From positions 1-50,840 of the forward strand of contig CAINMH010000138.1 in assembly GCA_903850745.1 (NCBI GenBank): a DNA stretch of 50,840 bases. The letters run 5' to 3'. The notes under the pieces were generated by a model. That model was not told where the DNA came from. It was given only the letters and a program-made list of their open reading frames with translations, and searched no databases. Made by a program: the position numbers and the translations under genes. Positions 9,747 through 18,832 of the stretch are shown in pieces (the stretch's first letter is position 1; every line of letters begins with the position of its first letter). The DNA comes from an uncultured bacterium. Lineage in GTDB: Bacteria > Actinomycetota > Actinomycetes > S36-B12.

Positions 9747-10934
9747 CTAACTACCCAGTTTGCGTTTGGCGGACTTGACCAGGCCTGCACCGATGATAAG
9801 ACGCTGAATCTCGCTGGTGCCTTCGTAAAGGCGAAGGAGGCGGACGTCGCGGTAAATTCGCTCTACTGCGACCTCGCGCATGTATCCCATGCCACCGTGG
9901 ACCTGAACCGCGAGATCTGCGACTTTACCCACCATCTCGGTGCAGTAGAGCTTGGCCACGGATGGGGCAATGCGACGATCTTCTCCCGTCTGGTACGCGA
10001 GGGCAGCTTCGCGCGCGAGGGCACGTCCGGCCATAACACCTGTCTGCATATCCGCGATCATGGCCTGAACCAACTGGAAATCACCGATTGCCACCCCGCC
10101 CTGTGTCGCGCTTGCGGCATAGGAAACGGACTCGTCGAGAGCTCGTTGGGCCGTGCCCACGGCAAGACCCGCGATATGAATGCGACCTCGAGCTAATGAT
10201 GTGAGAGCGGCACGGTATCCCGCATCGCCATCTTCACCTACAAGAGCGTCGGCTCCCACGTGGACATTGCTGAAATTCACGTCCGCGGTTCGCGAACCCT
10301 CTTGACCCATCTTGTGATCATGTGGACCAACCTCGATACCCGCTGCTTCACCAGGAACCAAGAAAACGGCGATGCCGGGGTCCTTGTCGGTTTGTGCCCG
10401 GACGCGTGCAAAGACGATGAAAAGATTGGCGTTGGGGGCGTTGGTGATGTACTGCTTGCTGCCATTGATGATCCACCCGTCACCATCGGGAGTAGCAGTC
10501 GTTCGCAGACTAGCCGGATTGGAGCCGGCGCCGGGTTCGGTCAACGCGAATGACGCGACGATCTCGCCACTTGCGATCCCCGGAAGCCACCTTGACTTCT
10601 GCTCTTTCGAGCCGAAGTCCACGAGCACCTGTCCGGCGATCCCGTTGTTTGTACCGACCATCGAACGCACGGAAAGCGACGTGTAGCCAAGCTCCATGGC
10701 AAGTTCGACGTCTTGGACTAAGTCGAGGCCGAGGCCGCCCCACTCCTGGGGAATGGCGAATCCGAAGAGACCCATATCAGCGATCTGGGCACGTAGATCT
10801 GCGGGGATCTCATCAGTCGACATGATCTCGTTTTCGCGCGGAATCACGCGCGTGCGCACGAAATCTCGAATCTGGATAAGGACATCACGAAAGACGTCGT
10901 CGGGCACATCTGGGTTTCCTGAGTACATGCGCAT
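9747..10934 (-). CDS. Acyl-CoA dehydrogenase
   Basis: FALTEPGAGSNPASLRTTA, QVHGGMGYMREVAVERIYRDVRLLRLYEGTSEIQR; start is one of several Met (10964/10934/10928). Confidence 0.93.
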   Translation of the reverse strand: MRMYSGNPDVPDDVFRDVLIQIRDFVRTRVIPRENEIMSTDEIPADLRAQIADMGLFGFAIPQEWGGLGLDLVQDVELAMELGYTSLSVRSMVGTNNGIAGQVLVDFGSKEQKSRWLPGIASGEIVASFALTEPGAGSNPASLRTTATPDGDGWIINGSKQYITNAPNANLFIVFARVRAQTDKDPGIAVFLVPGEAAGIEVGPHDHKMGQEGSRTADVNFSNVHVGADALVGEDGDAGYRAALTSLARGRIHIAGLAVGTAQRALDESVSYAASATQGGVAIGDFQLVQAMIADMQTGVMAGRALAREAALAYQTGEDRRIAPSVAKLYCTEMVGKVADLAVQVHGGMGYMREVAVERIYRDVRLLRLYEGTSEIQRLIIGAGLVKSAKRKLGS

Positions 10935-11042
10935 CACTATGGCCTCACGACTATTCCTCGTCAAATACCAAATGAATGACTCGGCAATACCTTAAGAGAA
11001 ACAATAGGTATCTTCGAGCTTCGTGCCAGTCGTTTCATGGTG

Positions 11043-11402
11043 TCACTTGATGAGATATCCGTCGAAGGGAGTGAAGTAGGTCGACCCGAACCCATCAAGA
11101 ATCTCAAGGGCGGCCGCATTGGGGCTGCCGTAAACGACGAACGAGTCGACGTCTACGCAGTCGACAAAGCGGTCTGCGTAGAGAGCAAAAACTGTTGTCA
11201 CGTGGCTGACGATCGCCTCGGAGCTCGCGTAGATCTCGACAATGTGAACTATCGTCTCGTCGGCGTTGACGTTGTAGTCATAGGCGAGATTTCCCGGCTC
11301 CTTGCGAGTGTCCTCGACGAGGGCGCGGACGACCTTCTTGAACTCCTCGAACTTACCGGGCTTGACTGAGCAGGTGACTACCCAAGAGATCTGATCACGC
11401 AT
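11043..11402 (-). CDS. Antibiotic biosynthesis monooxygenase (ABM/YgiN-like) domain protein
   Basis: Dimeric ferredoxin-like ABM pattern: EEFKKVVRALVEDTRKEPGNLAYDYNVNADE. Confidence 0.75.
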   Translation of the reverse strand: MRDQISWVVTCSVKPGKFEEFKKVVRALVEDTRKEPGNLAYDYNVNADETIVHIVEIYASSEAIVSHVTTVFALYADRFVDCVDVDSFVVYGSPNAAALEILDGFGSTYFTPFDGYLIK

Positions 11403-11431
11403 GACTGGAGCCTTTCGGTAGCGGAGAAGAG

Positions 11432-11468
11432 AAACCCCGGGGGCGGGATAAGCCCGCCCCCGGGGTTT
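11432..11468. promoter_or_regulatory. Perfect 16-bp stem-loop between LLM monooxygenase and ABM genes
   Basis: AAACCCCGGGGGCGGG-ATAAG-CCCGCCCCCGGGGTTT read directly from sequence. Confidence 0.9.
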
Positions 11469-11483
11469 GGAACGTTTTACTTT

Positions 11484-12566
11484 TTAGCGGAAGTTCGGCG
11501 CAACCTTTTCTGCAAGCAATTTCATTGACTCACGCTCATGAGCGTCGAATCCGTTGGAACCATCCATCATGGCCATCAACAAAGTGCCGAACGGCCCAGT
11601 CTCCTTGCGGAGTGTCTCGAGCTTCTGGGTCACCGTGTCAGGAGAGCCGTAGACGACCATGCTTTCCACGAGGCGCTCAATAGTGAATGCCTCATCAGGC
11701 TCTGTGGAGTCACCCTTCATCACTGCGGTGTAGTTAGCCGCTACCAAGACCTTCCAGAGGTAATCAAAGTAAAAGAAGTTGGGGCCGTTGGGATCCATTA
11801 CTCGGTCACGGGCTTCTTCATCAGTCTTTGCGATGACGATGTTGCGAGCTACTTTCCACTCATCGCCGGTCGGCTCCTTGCCCACCTTCTCGCAGCCTTC
11901 GACGTACTTCTTCCAGTGGCTCAAGATGACGTCCACACCACAGAAGTTGGCGCTCATTGGTGACCACCCACGCTGGACAGCTGTGGAAACGCTGCCCGAG
12001 TAGGGGGACATTGCAGTAGAGGCGATAGGCGGATGTGGCAGCTGGAACGGCTTCGGAATCGAGCCTACTCCAAGTTCTGGAATGAGTGTCTGGCTGATAC
12101 CGAAGTCATAGTGCTTCGTCTTGTAACTGTAGGGAGGCTCTGAAACCCAGATGTCGAGAATGATGTCAATTGCTTCCATCATCTTCTCGCCACGTCCCTC
12201 GTTGTCGAGAACGTCAAAGAGTTCCATGTCGCTGGCGAGGCCACCGGGTCCGATGCCGAAGACAAAACGGCCCCGTGACATGTGGTCAAACTGAGCGACC
12301 TGCGCGGCGACCATCGCCGGGTGATGGTTCGGGAGGGCGACGACACCACTGCCGAGTTTGATGTTCTTGGTCTGGTTGATGAGAGAAGCCAGGAACATGA
12401 GCGGCGAGGGGATTGGCTCGGTTGTGCACGACTGATGCTCTCCGATGAAAGCTTCATGGAAGCCGAGTTGGTCAGCCAAAATGATGCGGCCCGCATCTTC
12501 GTCATAAACCTCGGCCATGGGGCGGGTAGCCGGATGAAGCGGCATCCCGAAGAGTCCGATCTTCAC
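11484..12566 (-). CDS. LLM-class (bacterial luciferase-like) FMN-dependent monooxygenase
   Basis: MKIGLFGMPLHPATRP..., GVVALPNHHPAMVAAQVAQFDHMSRGRFVFGIGPGG; GTG start. Confidence 0.92.
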   Translation of the reverse strand: MKIGLFGMPLHPATRPMAEVYDEDAGRIILADQLGFHEAFIGEHQSCTTEPIPSPLMFLASLINQTKNIKLGSGVVALPNHHPAMVAAQVAQFDHMSRGRFVFGIGPGGLASDMELFDVLDNEGRGEKMMEAIDIILDIWVSEPPYSYKTKHYDFGISQTLIPELGVGSIPKPFQLPHPPIASTAMSPYSGSVSTAVQRGWSPMSANFCGVDVILSHWKKYVEGCEKVGKEPTGDEWKVARNIVIAKTDEEARDRVMDPNGPNFFYFDYLWKVLVAANYTAVMKGDSTEPDEAFTIERLVESMVVYGSPDTVTQKLETLRKETGPFGTLLMAMMDGSNGFDAHERESMKLLAEKVAPNFR

Positions 12567-12584
12567 GTCAGTCCTTTCGATTCG

Positions 12585-12601
12585 GGAGTCGGTGCGACTC
12601 C
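12585..12601. promoter_or_regulatory. 7-bp hairpin in leader of the LLM monooxygenase mRNA
   Basis: GGAGTCG-GTG-CGACTCC. Confidence 0.6.
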
Positions 12602-12694
12602 AGTGCTATTCCCGCCTACGTTTCGCTCCCGGTGCGTTCGACTGGATGAAATCGGCGGCTAGGGCTATTTTGATTCTCTGGCAAGGGGCTGAAG

Positions 12695-12711
12695 TGTTCC
12701 GATGTGGAACG
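12695..12711. promoter_or_regulatory. Putative regulator site A (inverted repeat) upstream of LLM monooxygenase
   Basis: TGTTCC-GATGT-GGAACG; matches sites B and C. Confidence 0.75.
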
Positions 12712-12735
12712 ACGAGACCGGGGTGGGCACTCGTC

Positions 12736-14109
12736 TCAGGCGAAACGCACCAGTTTTTTGTTGGAGAATTCGTCGATGCCGAAACGAGCTAGTTCACGGC
12801 CCATCCCTGAGTTCTTCACTCCGCCGAACGGCAGGTCAGGGGCGCTCTTGATCGTGGTGTTGAGGCCGACCATGCCAACTACTAACTGTGCAGCGACCTG
12901 GAGGGCACGATCCTCGTTGCTGCTGAAGACTGCGCCCCCAAGGCCGTATGGAGAATCGTTGGCTAGGCGGATCGCATCGTCTGCGGACGATACTCGGTAA
13001 ACCATAGCGACCGGCCCAAAGAGTTCTTCTCGATAGGCGCGCATGTCCGGCGTGAGCCCACTAAGGATGGTCGGCGGGTACCAAGCACCAGGCTGATCGG
13101 GAATCTCGCCACCAAGGTGGAGTGTGGCGCCCTTGTCGAGGGCATCGCTCACTTGACTCGTCAAGTCATTGCGTGCCGCGATCGAGGACAGGGGGCCGAC
13201 GAGAGTCTCTGGATCAGTGGGATCGCCGAGGGTCCACTCCCGCGACTTGGCGACGAATTTGTCCATGAACTCGTCGTAGATTGGGTCAAGCACGATGAAC
13301 CGCTTGGACGAACTGCAGACCTGACCGGCATTGCGGAAACGGCCGAAAACGGCTGCATCGACTGCGTCGTCGAGGTTGGCATCGTCGAGGACGATAAAGG
13401 GATCTGACCCGCCGAGTTCGAGTACACATTTCTTCAGATGCTGTCCAGCAAGAGCCCCAATAACACGTCCTGCGCGTTCTGAGCCTGTAAGTGAAACGCC
13501 TTGGATGTCTGGATGGGCGATGATGTCCGCAACTTGCTCATGCGTTGCGAAAATATCTCGATATACGCCTTCGGGGGCCCCACACTCTTCAAAGGCACTT
13601 TGGATGCGAAGTGCTTCTTGGGGGCAGTTGATCGCGTGCTTCAGGAGGATCGTGTTGCCTAGCAGGATGTTTGGCGCAGCGAAGCGCACGACCTGGTAGT
13701 ACGGAAAGTTCCACGGCATGATGCCGAGAATCGGCCCGATGGGCAGAGTGCTCACAACTGCGCGACCCGCGCCGGCGATGTCCAGTTCTTCGTCGCGGAG
13801 CAGTTCGGTGGCCTTGTCGGCGTAGTACTGGAAGATGGTTGCGCATAGACCGACCTCGCCCTTTGCCTGGGAAATTGGCTTCCCCATTTCAAGCGTTGTA
13901 AGTGCGGCAAGCTCATCGGTGTTGTCGCGAAAGTGCGCCGCCAGACGTTGAAGCAGATCCACCCGCACGCTGACATCCGTTTTCGACCAGTGGCCGTAGG
14001 CGCTCGTTGCAGACGCGATCGCAGCCGAGACCGCAGCGTCAGTAGCCGCGTGGAATGTCGCGAGCACCTGTCCGTTACTGGGGTTGAGCGTGGCGAACTG
14101 GTTAGACAT
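12736..14109 (-). CDS. NAD(P)-dependent aldehyde / succinate-semialdehyde dehydrogenase family
   Basis: CVLELGGSDPFIV, GQVCSSSKRFIV catalytic Cys, PFGGVKNSGMGRELA. Confidence 0.92.
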   Translation of the reverse strand: MSNQFATLNPSNGQVLATFHAATDAAVSAAIASATSAYGHWSKTDVSVRVDLLQRLAAHFRDNTDELAALTTLEMGKPISQAKGEVGLCATIFQYYADKATELLRDEELDIAGAGRAVVSTLPIGPILGIMPWNFPYYQVVRFAAPNILLGNTILLKHAINCPQEALRIQSAFEECGAPEGVYRDIFATHEQVADIIAHPDIQGVSLTGSERAGRVIGALAGQHLKKCVLELGGSDPFIVLDDANLDDAVDAAVFGRFRNAGQVCSSSKRFIVLDPIYDEFMDKFVAKSREWTLGDPTDPETLVGPLSSIAARNDLTSQVSDALDKGATLHLGGEIPDQPGAWYPPTILSGLTPDMRAYREELFGPVAMVYRVSSADDAIRLANDSPYGLGGAVFSSNEDRALQVAAQLVVGMVGLNTTIKSAPDLPFGGVKNSGMGRELARFGIDEFSNKKLVRFA

Positions 14110-14167
14110 ACAGCTCTCCTTATTCGAGCGTAAAGCCTCATTCTCGTGAGGCGCGGACGCTCTGCGG

Positions 14168-14184
14168 TGTTCCGATCCGGAACA
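14168..14184. promoter_or_regulatory. Putative regulator site B in ALDH / GAF-Fis regulator divergent promoter
   Basis: TGTTCC-GATCC-GGAACA, perfect 6-bp arms. Confidence 0.8.
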
Positions 14185-14285
14185 TTACGGTTAAACTTCA
14201 ATACCGAATGGGGAACAATAGATTTTAACTTAGGTGTAGTAGCCGCAGACGGACTGGTGCATCCTTGGCCTAGCCATGAGAGCGA

Positions 14286-16007
14286 GTGCTGTCCAGTGGA
14301 GGTGAGCAAGTGCCGGATCCGGTGAGAGACCTCAGACACGAACTCATCAGTTCTGGGCTCATGGGGGCGATAGAGACCAAAGGAATAGTCAACGATGTCA
14401 TCCTAAGGAGTTGGCGCAGATCCATCAGCGTGGAGGTCCCGCGAGACGTTCCTACTGAGCGCTTTGTTGAGATCGACACCGACTCGATTCTCTGTAGGGC
14501 TGCGGCGCCAATCTTCGATCGTTGGCAAGAGCATTTAGCTGATACGGGCGCCGCTCTTCTGTTGAGCGACCGTGGCGGCAGTATCGTTATGCGAAGGGCC
14601 ACAGACTCCCGTGTACTCCAAAGCCTTGATCGGGCGAACGCAGCTGAGGGCTTCAACTACTCCGAAGAGCAAGTCGGAACCAATGGCATCGGCACCGCCA
14701 TTGCTGAGCGTAATTCTGTCTTCGTCGTAGGTAGCGAGCATTTTAACGACGTACTCTCGGGGTTGACGTGCGCCGCGGTGCCTGTCTCAGCTCCTGGAGG
14801 CTCAATAATGGGAGCCGTTTCCATGAGTGCTCAACGAGATTCCTCAGATCCCCTCATGGTGACTTTGACCCGTGAAATTGGGCGGCAGATAGAAGAGCGC
14901 CTCAAAGCCACATCACAGCCAGAAGACCTTGCCTTAGCTATGTCATTCATGCGGCATGCAAATGCAGAGCGACCTATTGTCGTTATGGATCGGCAGTCAT
15001 TGCTGGCAAATACGCCGGGGCTTTCCTACGTCGATGCGTCGTCACATGTGGTCCTTTGGGAGATGCTGAATGCGCATGACTGGAGCCGTGGCCAGCTTCG
15101 TCTCGCGTCGTACGGGCCAAGTAACGCTGACGTCGCCGTACAGAGACTCGTGGGCGGAAGTGGAGAACACTTTGTCCTCCACTTCCGCGATTCACCAGAG
15201 CAAGGCGAGCGGCGAGCGAGCGCCCGGCGGCGGGCTCTCGAGGAGAAGAATGTCTTGCCCAACACGGTGACGCTTATCGAGGGTCCGAGTGGATCAGGAC
15301 GCGCAACTGAAGCCCGTAAGAAACTCAGCGAGATGGAGTACGTCGAACTTTGCGCCTCAGGTGAGACGCCGTGGTTGGAGCTAGAAGCGCGACTCACTGC
15401 GGGAACCAGTGTGCTACTGAGGTGCGTTGATCTTTTGCCAGACAGTGAGGCTAAACTACTCGAACATCTCATCAGAGTTCATCAAAATGCAGTTTTGATG
15501 GGCCAACGTGATGCGCGCCTTGTGATTACGGTGGACAGTAAAGCGACAAGTTCGGCGGTGGCGAACGTCCTCAGGATAATTCCTGGCACCTTGTCTCTGC
15601 CGTCACTAACCGAGACGCCAGAGCGTATTCCTGGTCTCGTGAGAGAAGTTCTTGAGCGAGTGGACTCGAATAGTCGACATTCGGTTTCGCCGGCAGCATT
15701 GCAATCCCTCATGCAATGGAACTGGCCCGGGAACATCACCGAACTTGTCGAGGTAGTGACGGGCCTCGTCGAGAGTGTGACCGAGCCGGTGATCCAGCGG
15801 CGTCATCTGCCTGCGTACCTCAACTTAGCGCCACCGCGTAGACGCATGTCGATGCTCGAATCGGCGGAACGTGACGCAATTGTGCGCGCACTCGCCGCAG
15901 CAGGTGGCAACAAGTCAGCAGCCGCGGAGTTGTTGGGGATCGGACGGACGACTCTCTATCGCCGTCTCAAACACTTCAAACTCGATTCGAGCGAGCGATC
16001 CCTTTAG
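14286..16007 (+). CDS. AcoR-like GAF plus degenerate AAA plus Fis-type HTH transcriptional regulator
   Basis: GAF region NYSEEQVGTNGIGTAI; C-term Fis HTH RDAIVRALAAAGGNKSAAAELLGIGRTTLYRRLKHF; no GAFTGA motif. Confidence 0.88.
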   Translation: MLSSGGEQVPDPVRDLRHELISSGLMGAIETKGIVNDVILRSWRRSISVEVPRDVPTERFVEIDTDSILCRAAAPIFDRWQEHLADTGAALLLSDRGGSIVMRRATDSRVLQSLDRANAAEGFNYSEEQVGTNGIGTAIAERNSVFVVGSEHFNDVLSGLTCAAVPVSAPGGSIMGAVSMSAQRDSSDPLMVTLTREIGRQIEERLKATSQPEDLALAMSFMRHANAERPIVVMDRQSLLANTPGLSYVDASSHVVLWEMLNAHDWSRGQLRLASYGPSNADVAVQRLVGGSGEHFVLHFRDSPEQGERRASARRRALEEKNVLPNTVTLIEGPSGSGRATEARKKLSEMEYVELCASGETPWLELEARLTAGTSVLLRCVDLLPDSEAKLLEHLIRVHQNAVLMGQRDARLVITVDSKATSSAVANVLRIIPGTLSLPSLTETPERIPGLVREVLERVDSNSRHSVSPAALQSLMQWNWPGNITELVEVVTGLVESVTEPVIQRRHLPAYLNLAPPRRRMSMLESAERDAIVRALAAAGGNKSAAAELLGIGRTTLYRRLKHFKLDSSERSL

Positions 16008-16510
16008 GATTTTGGTTGTGTGGGAGCAAGTTTATGAAATTTGCTGTGGTGGAAGATCAATGGAGCGTTTTCAGTGAAAATCTCCATTCCGTGTACCTCC
16101 AGCAGGGCGATCACATGGTCGCCTGCCATGACCTCGTCAAACAGTGAGACCTCAAACCAGGCCGTTGATGATCCAATAAAGACGCTATCGTGCGGACTCC
16201 GGTCCCATTCAATGCCAGCGAAGCGATCGCCATCCTTGCTCGCCAGTTGTAGGCACGCTTCATCGTGACCCTCGGCCAGCACGCTAAGTCCGAGTCGATT
16301 GCACTTGCGTAAAATGGGCCAAGTAGTAGACGTGTGCTGCATGCATACAGAAACTAATGGCGGATCGAGGGACACTGAGGTGAAGGAACTCGCTGCCACG
16401 CCTGCCGGTTGACCGTCGACATGGGCACACACCGCTGCGATTCCCGATGGGAACGCAGCGAAGGCTTTGCGCAGCGCTGCAGAGTCGCTAACAGGGGAGA
16501 GAGTGATCAC
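16004..16510 (-). CDS. Flavin reductase family protein (HpaC-like)
   Basis: AFAAFPSGIAAVCAHVDGQPAGVAASSFTSVSLDPPLVSVCMQ... Confidence 0.92.
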   Translation of the reverse strand: MITLSPVSDSAALRKAFAAFPSGIAAVCAHVDGQPAGVAASSFTSVSLDPPLVSVCMQHTSTTWPILRKCNRLGLSVLAEGHDEACLQLASKDGDRFAGIEWDRSPHDSVFIGSSTAWFEVSLFDEVMAGDHVIALLEVHGMEIFTENAPLIFHHSKFHKLAPTQPKS

Positions 16511-16580
16511 GGTCGGGAACCTTCCTGAATTTGCGGCGACTTATTTGACAGAAGACTGGCACGCATGGGGACGTGAAACT

Positions 16581-16597
16581 TGTTTCGATGTGGAACA
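16581..16597. promoter_or_regulatory. Putative regulator site C upstream of flavin reductase
   Basis: TGTTTC-GATGT-GGAACA. Confidence 0.75.
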
Positions 16598-16617
16598 GAG
16601 TTGATGCCGGTGATGCA

Positions 16618-17511
16618 TCAGCCCGAAACTTCTAACTTTTTTAGATGGTCTAAGACCGCGCGCAACGCACGTGACGTGTCCTCGGCACGCCAAGCGGCTG
16701 TGAGGTCAACCTCCGCGTCAACTCCCGGAATGGGAATAAATCTGAAGTTTTCATCTGTCACGTTCTTTGCGACCGAGGCCAGCGTGACATGACTTCCCAC
16801 GCCAGCACTTACAAGCACCAACGCAGACTGTGTGTCGGGCGCGATCTGCACGATGTCTGGAATGTAGCCCGCCGAACGTGTGAAACGCCTCAGGCGTTCA
16901 GGCATAACTGAACCTTCATGTGGTGGTAGTGAAATAAATTTCTCGTCGTGGAGCTCTGCGAATGAAATTTCGGTTCGCTGCGCAATCGCATTCGTGAGGG
17001 GCACTGCCACGACTAAAGAATCATGCATCACGGTCTCCACGGCGATACCGGCGGGTACGCCGTCCCACCGACCGAAGGCTAGGTCTGTCTCACGATTGAC
17101 GAGAAGGCGCATTGCGGGCAGGGCAAAAGTCTGGCTGGACAGTTCAAGTTGAATGCCGGGTTTGCTAGCGCGCAGAGATCGAGCGAGGGCGGCAACTAGA
17201 GGGTACGTCGAGATTCCCGAAAAGGAAATGCGGACTAGACCCGTTTCCCCTGCGGCGGCGTCCCGCACGGACTCCTCTGCGCGACGAATAGTGTGAATGA
17301 CCTCTTGCGCTGAAACCAAGAGTGCGCGACCGCTTGCCGTTAGCCGAACCGACCGAGTGTTTCTCTCGAACAACCGAGTATTCAGTTCACGCTCGAGTTG
17401 CTGGATCGTGCGGCTCAGTGGTGGTTGAGCCATGTGGAGTCGCTCGGCAGCTCGCCCAAAGTGCAATTCTTCGGCCACGGCGAGAAAAGCTCGTAACTGT
17501 GAAATATCCAT
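16618..17511 (-). CDS. LysR family transcriptional regulator
   Basis: MDISQLRAFLAVAEELHFGRAAERLHMAQPPLSRTIQQLERELNTRLFERNTR. Confidence 0.96.
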   Translation of the reverse strand: MDISQLRAFLAVAEELHFGRAAERLHMAQPPLSRTIQQLERELNTRLFERNTRSVRLTASGRALLVSAQEVIHTIRRAEESVRDAAAGETGLVRISFSGISTYPLVAALARSLRASKPGIQLELSSQTFALPAMRLLVNRETDLAFGRWDGVPAGIAVETVMHDSLVVAVPLTNAIAQRTEISFAELHDEKFISLPPHEGSVMPERLRRFTRSAGYIPDIVQIAPDTQSALVLVSAGVGSHVTLASVAKNVTDENFRFIPIPGVDAEVDLTAAWRAEDTSRALRAVLDHLKKLEVSG

Positions 17512-17629
17512 GACATAGAGGTATCACAGACCGACCAACTTTGTATTGGACGTGCATGAATCGATCTCAGACACTTATGACCGTGTCCACGCTAACGATG
17601 TCGAATAGCACTTTCCACGAGGGGACCTT

Positions 17630-18832
17630 GTGAACCTACCACTCGAAGGCCTCACTGTCGTCTCCATTGAGCAGGCGGTTGCCGCTCCATTGGCGACACG
17701 GCATCTCGCGGATCTGGGCGCAAGGGTAATCAAGATTGAACGGCCCGATGGCGGGGACTTCGCGCGGGAATATGACCACGTTGTTGACGGAGCTGGCGCT
17801 CATTTCGTGTGGCTGAATCGCGGGAAAGAATCTTTAGCCGTTGATTTGAAGTCTGAGGTAGGTCTCAACGCGGTGCTCCGACTAATCGCCGACGCCGACG
17901 TGTTCATTCAGAACCTGGCTCCTGGTGTCGCGCAGCGGCTCGGTATGGGAAGCGAGACCCTTCGTGCGCTCAATGCGAAGTTGATCGTGGTGGAACTCAC
18001 GGGCTATGGCACCGGTGGCCCACTCGAGCAGCGCAAGGCCTACGACATGCTGATTCAGGCCGAGTCGGGACTCATCTCCATCACTGGAACGCCGGAAACG
18101 GCCGTTAAGACCGGAATCCCTACGGCAGATATCGCAGCTGGGATGTACGCATGTCAGGGTGTACTCGCTGCGCTCATCCGCAGGCTGCGCACTGGAGAGG
18201 GCGCAACGATAGACGTATCAATGCTCGAGGCGACGGTCGAGTGGATCGGCTACGGTCTTTATACGGCGATGTTTACCGGAAGGAATCAGCCCCGCATGGG
18301 CCTTGGGCATGCGTCCATCGCTCCTTACGAAGCATTTCCTACGAACGATGGCCAAGTCCTGATTGGCGTCCAGAATGACAATGGCTGGCGCACACTCATG
18401 GCCGATGTCTTTGGTGCTCCGGAGTTTGTTGCAGATCCGAGATTCGTGACGAACGTAGCTCGCGTGCGCAATCGTGAAGAGTGTGACACTTTAGTCGCGA
18501 ATTATTCGGTGCGCTTCTCGAGCGAAGAGTTAACACAGAAATTAACGAAGGCTGGTGTTCCTGCTGCTGAGATCAAAACACCTCGCGAAGTCATCGAGCA
18601 TCCACAACTTAAGGCGCGCAATCGCTGGCGTGAAGTCGGCACTGAATTCAGTCGAATTCCCGCTCTCCTTCCTCCGGTCACCTTTGCGGATGTTGAGGCG
18701 CGAATGGGTGACGTTCCTGCTCTTGGTCAGCAGACAACTGCCTTGTTGCTCGAGGCGGGCGTAGACGCGAGCACGATTGAGGAAATGCTCAGTTCCGGAC
18801 TTGCCGTCCAGTCTGGGGCGTTGGAGCGGTGA
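17630..18832 (+). CDS. CaiB/BaiF family (class III) CoA-transferase
   Basis: [44 protein letters not shown]...[17 protein letters not shown] start. Confidence 0.93.
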   Translation: MNLPLEGLTVVSIEQAVAAPLATRHLADLGARVIKIERPDGGDFAREYDHVVDGAGAHFVWLNRGKESLAVDLKSEVGLNAVLRLIADADVFIQNLAPGVAQRLGMGSETLRALNAKLIVVELTGYGTGGPLEQRKAYDMLIQAESGLISITGTPETAVKTGIPTADIAAGMYACQGVLAALIRRLRTGEGATIDVSMLEATVEWIGYGLYTAMFTGRNQPRMGLGHASIAPYEAFPTNDGQVLIGVQNDNGWRTLMADVFGAPEFVADPRFVTNVARVRNREECDTLVANYSVRFSSEELTQKLTKAGVPAAEIKTPREVIEHPQLKARNRWREVGTEFSRIPALLPPVTFADVEARMGDVPALGQQTTALLLEAGVDASTIEEMLSSGLAVQSGALER

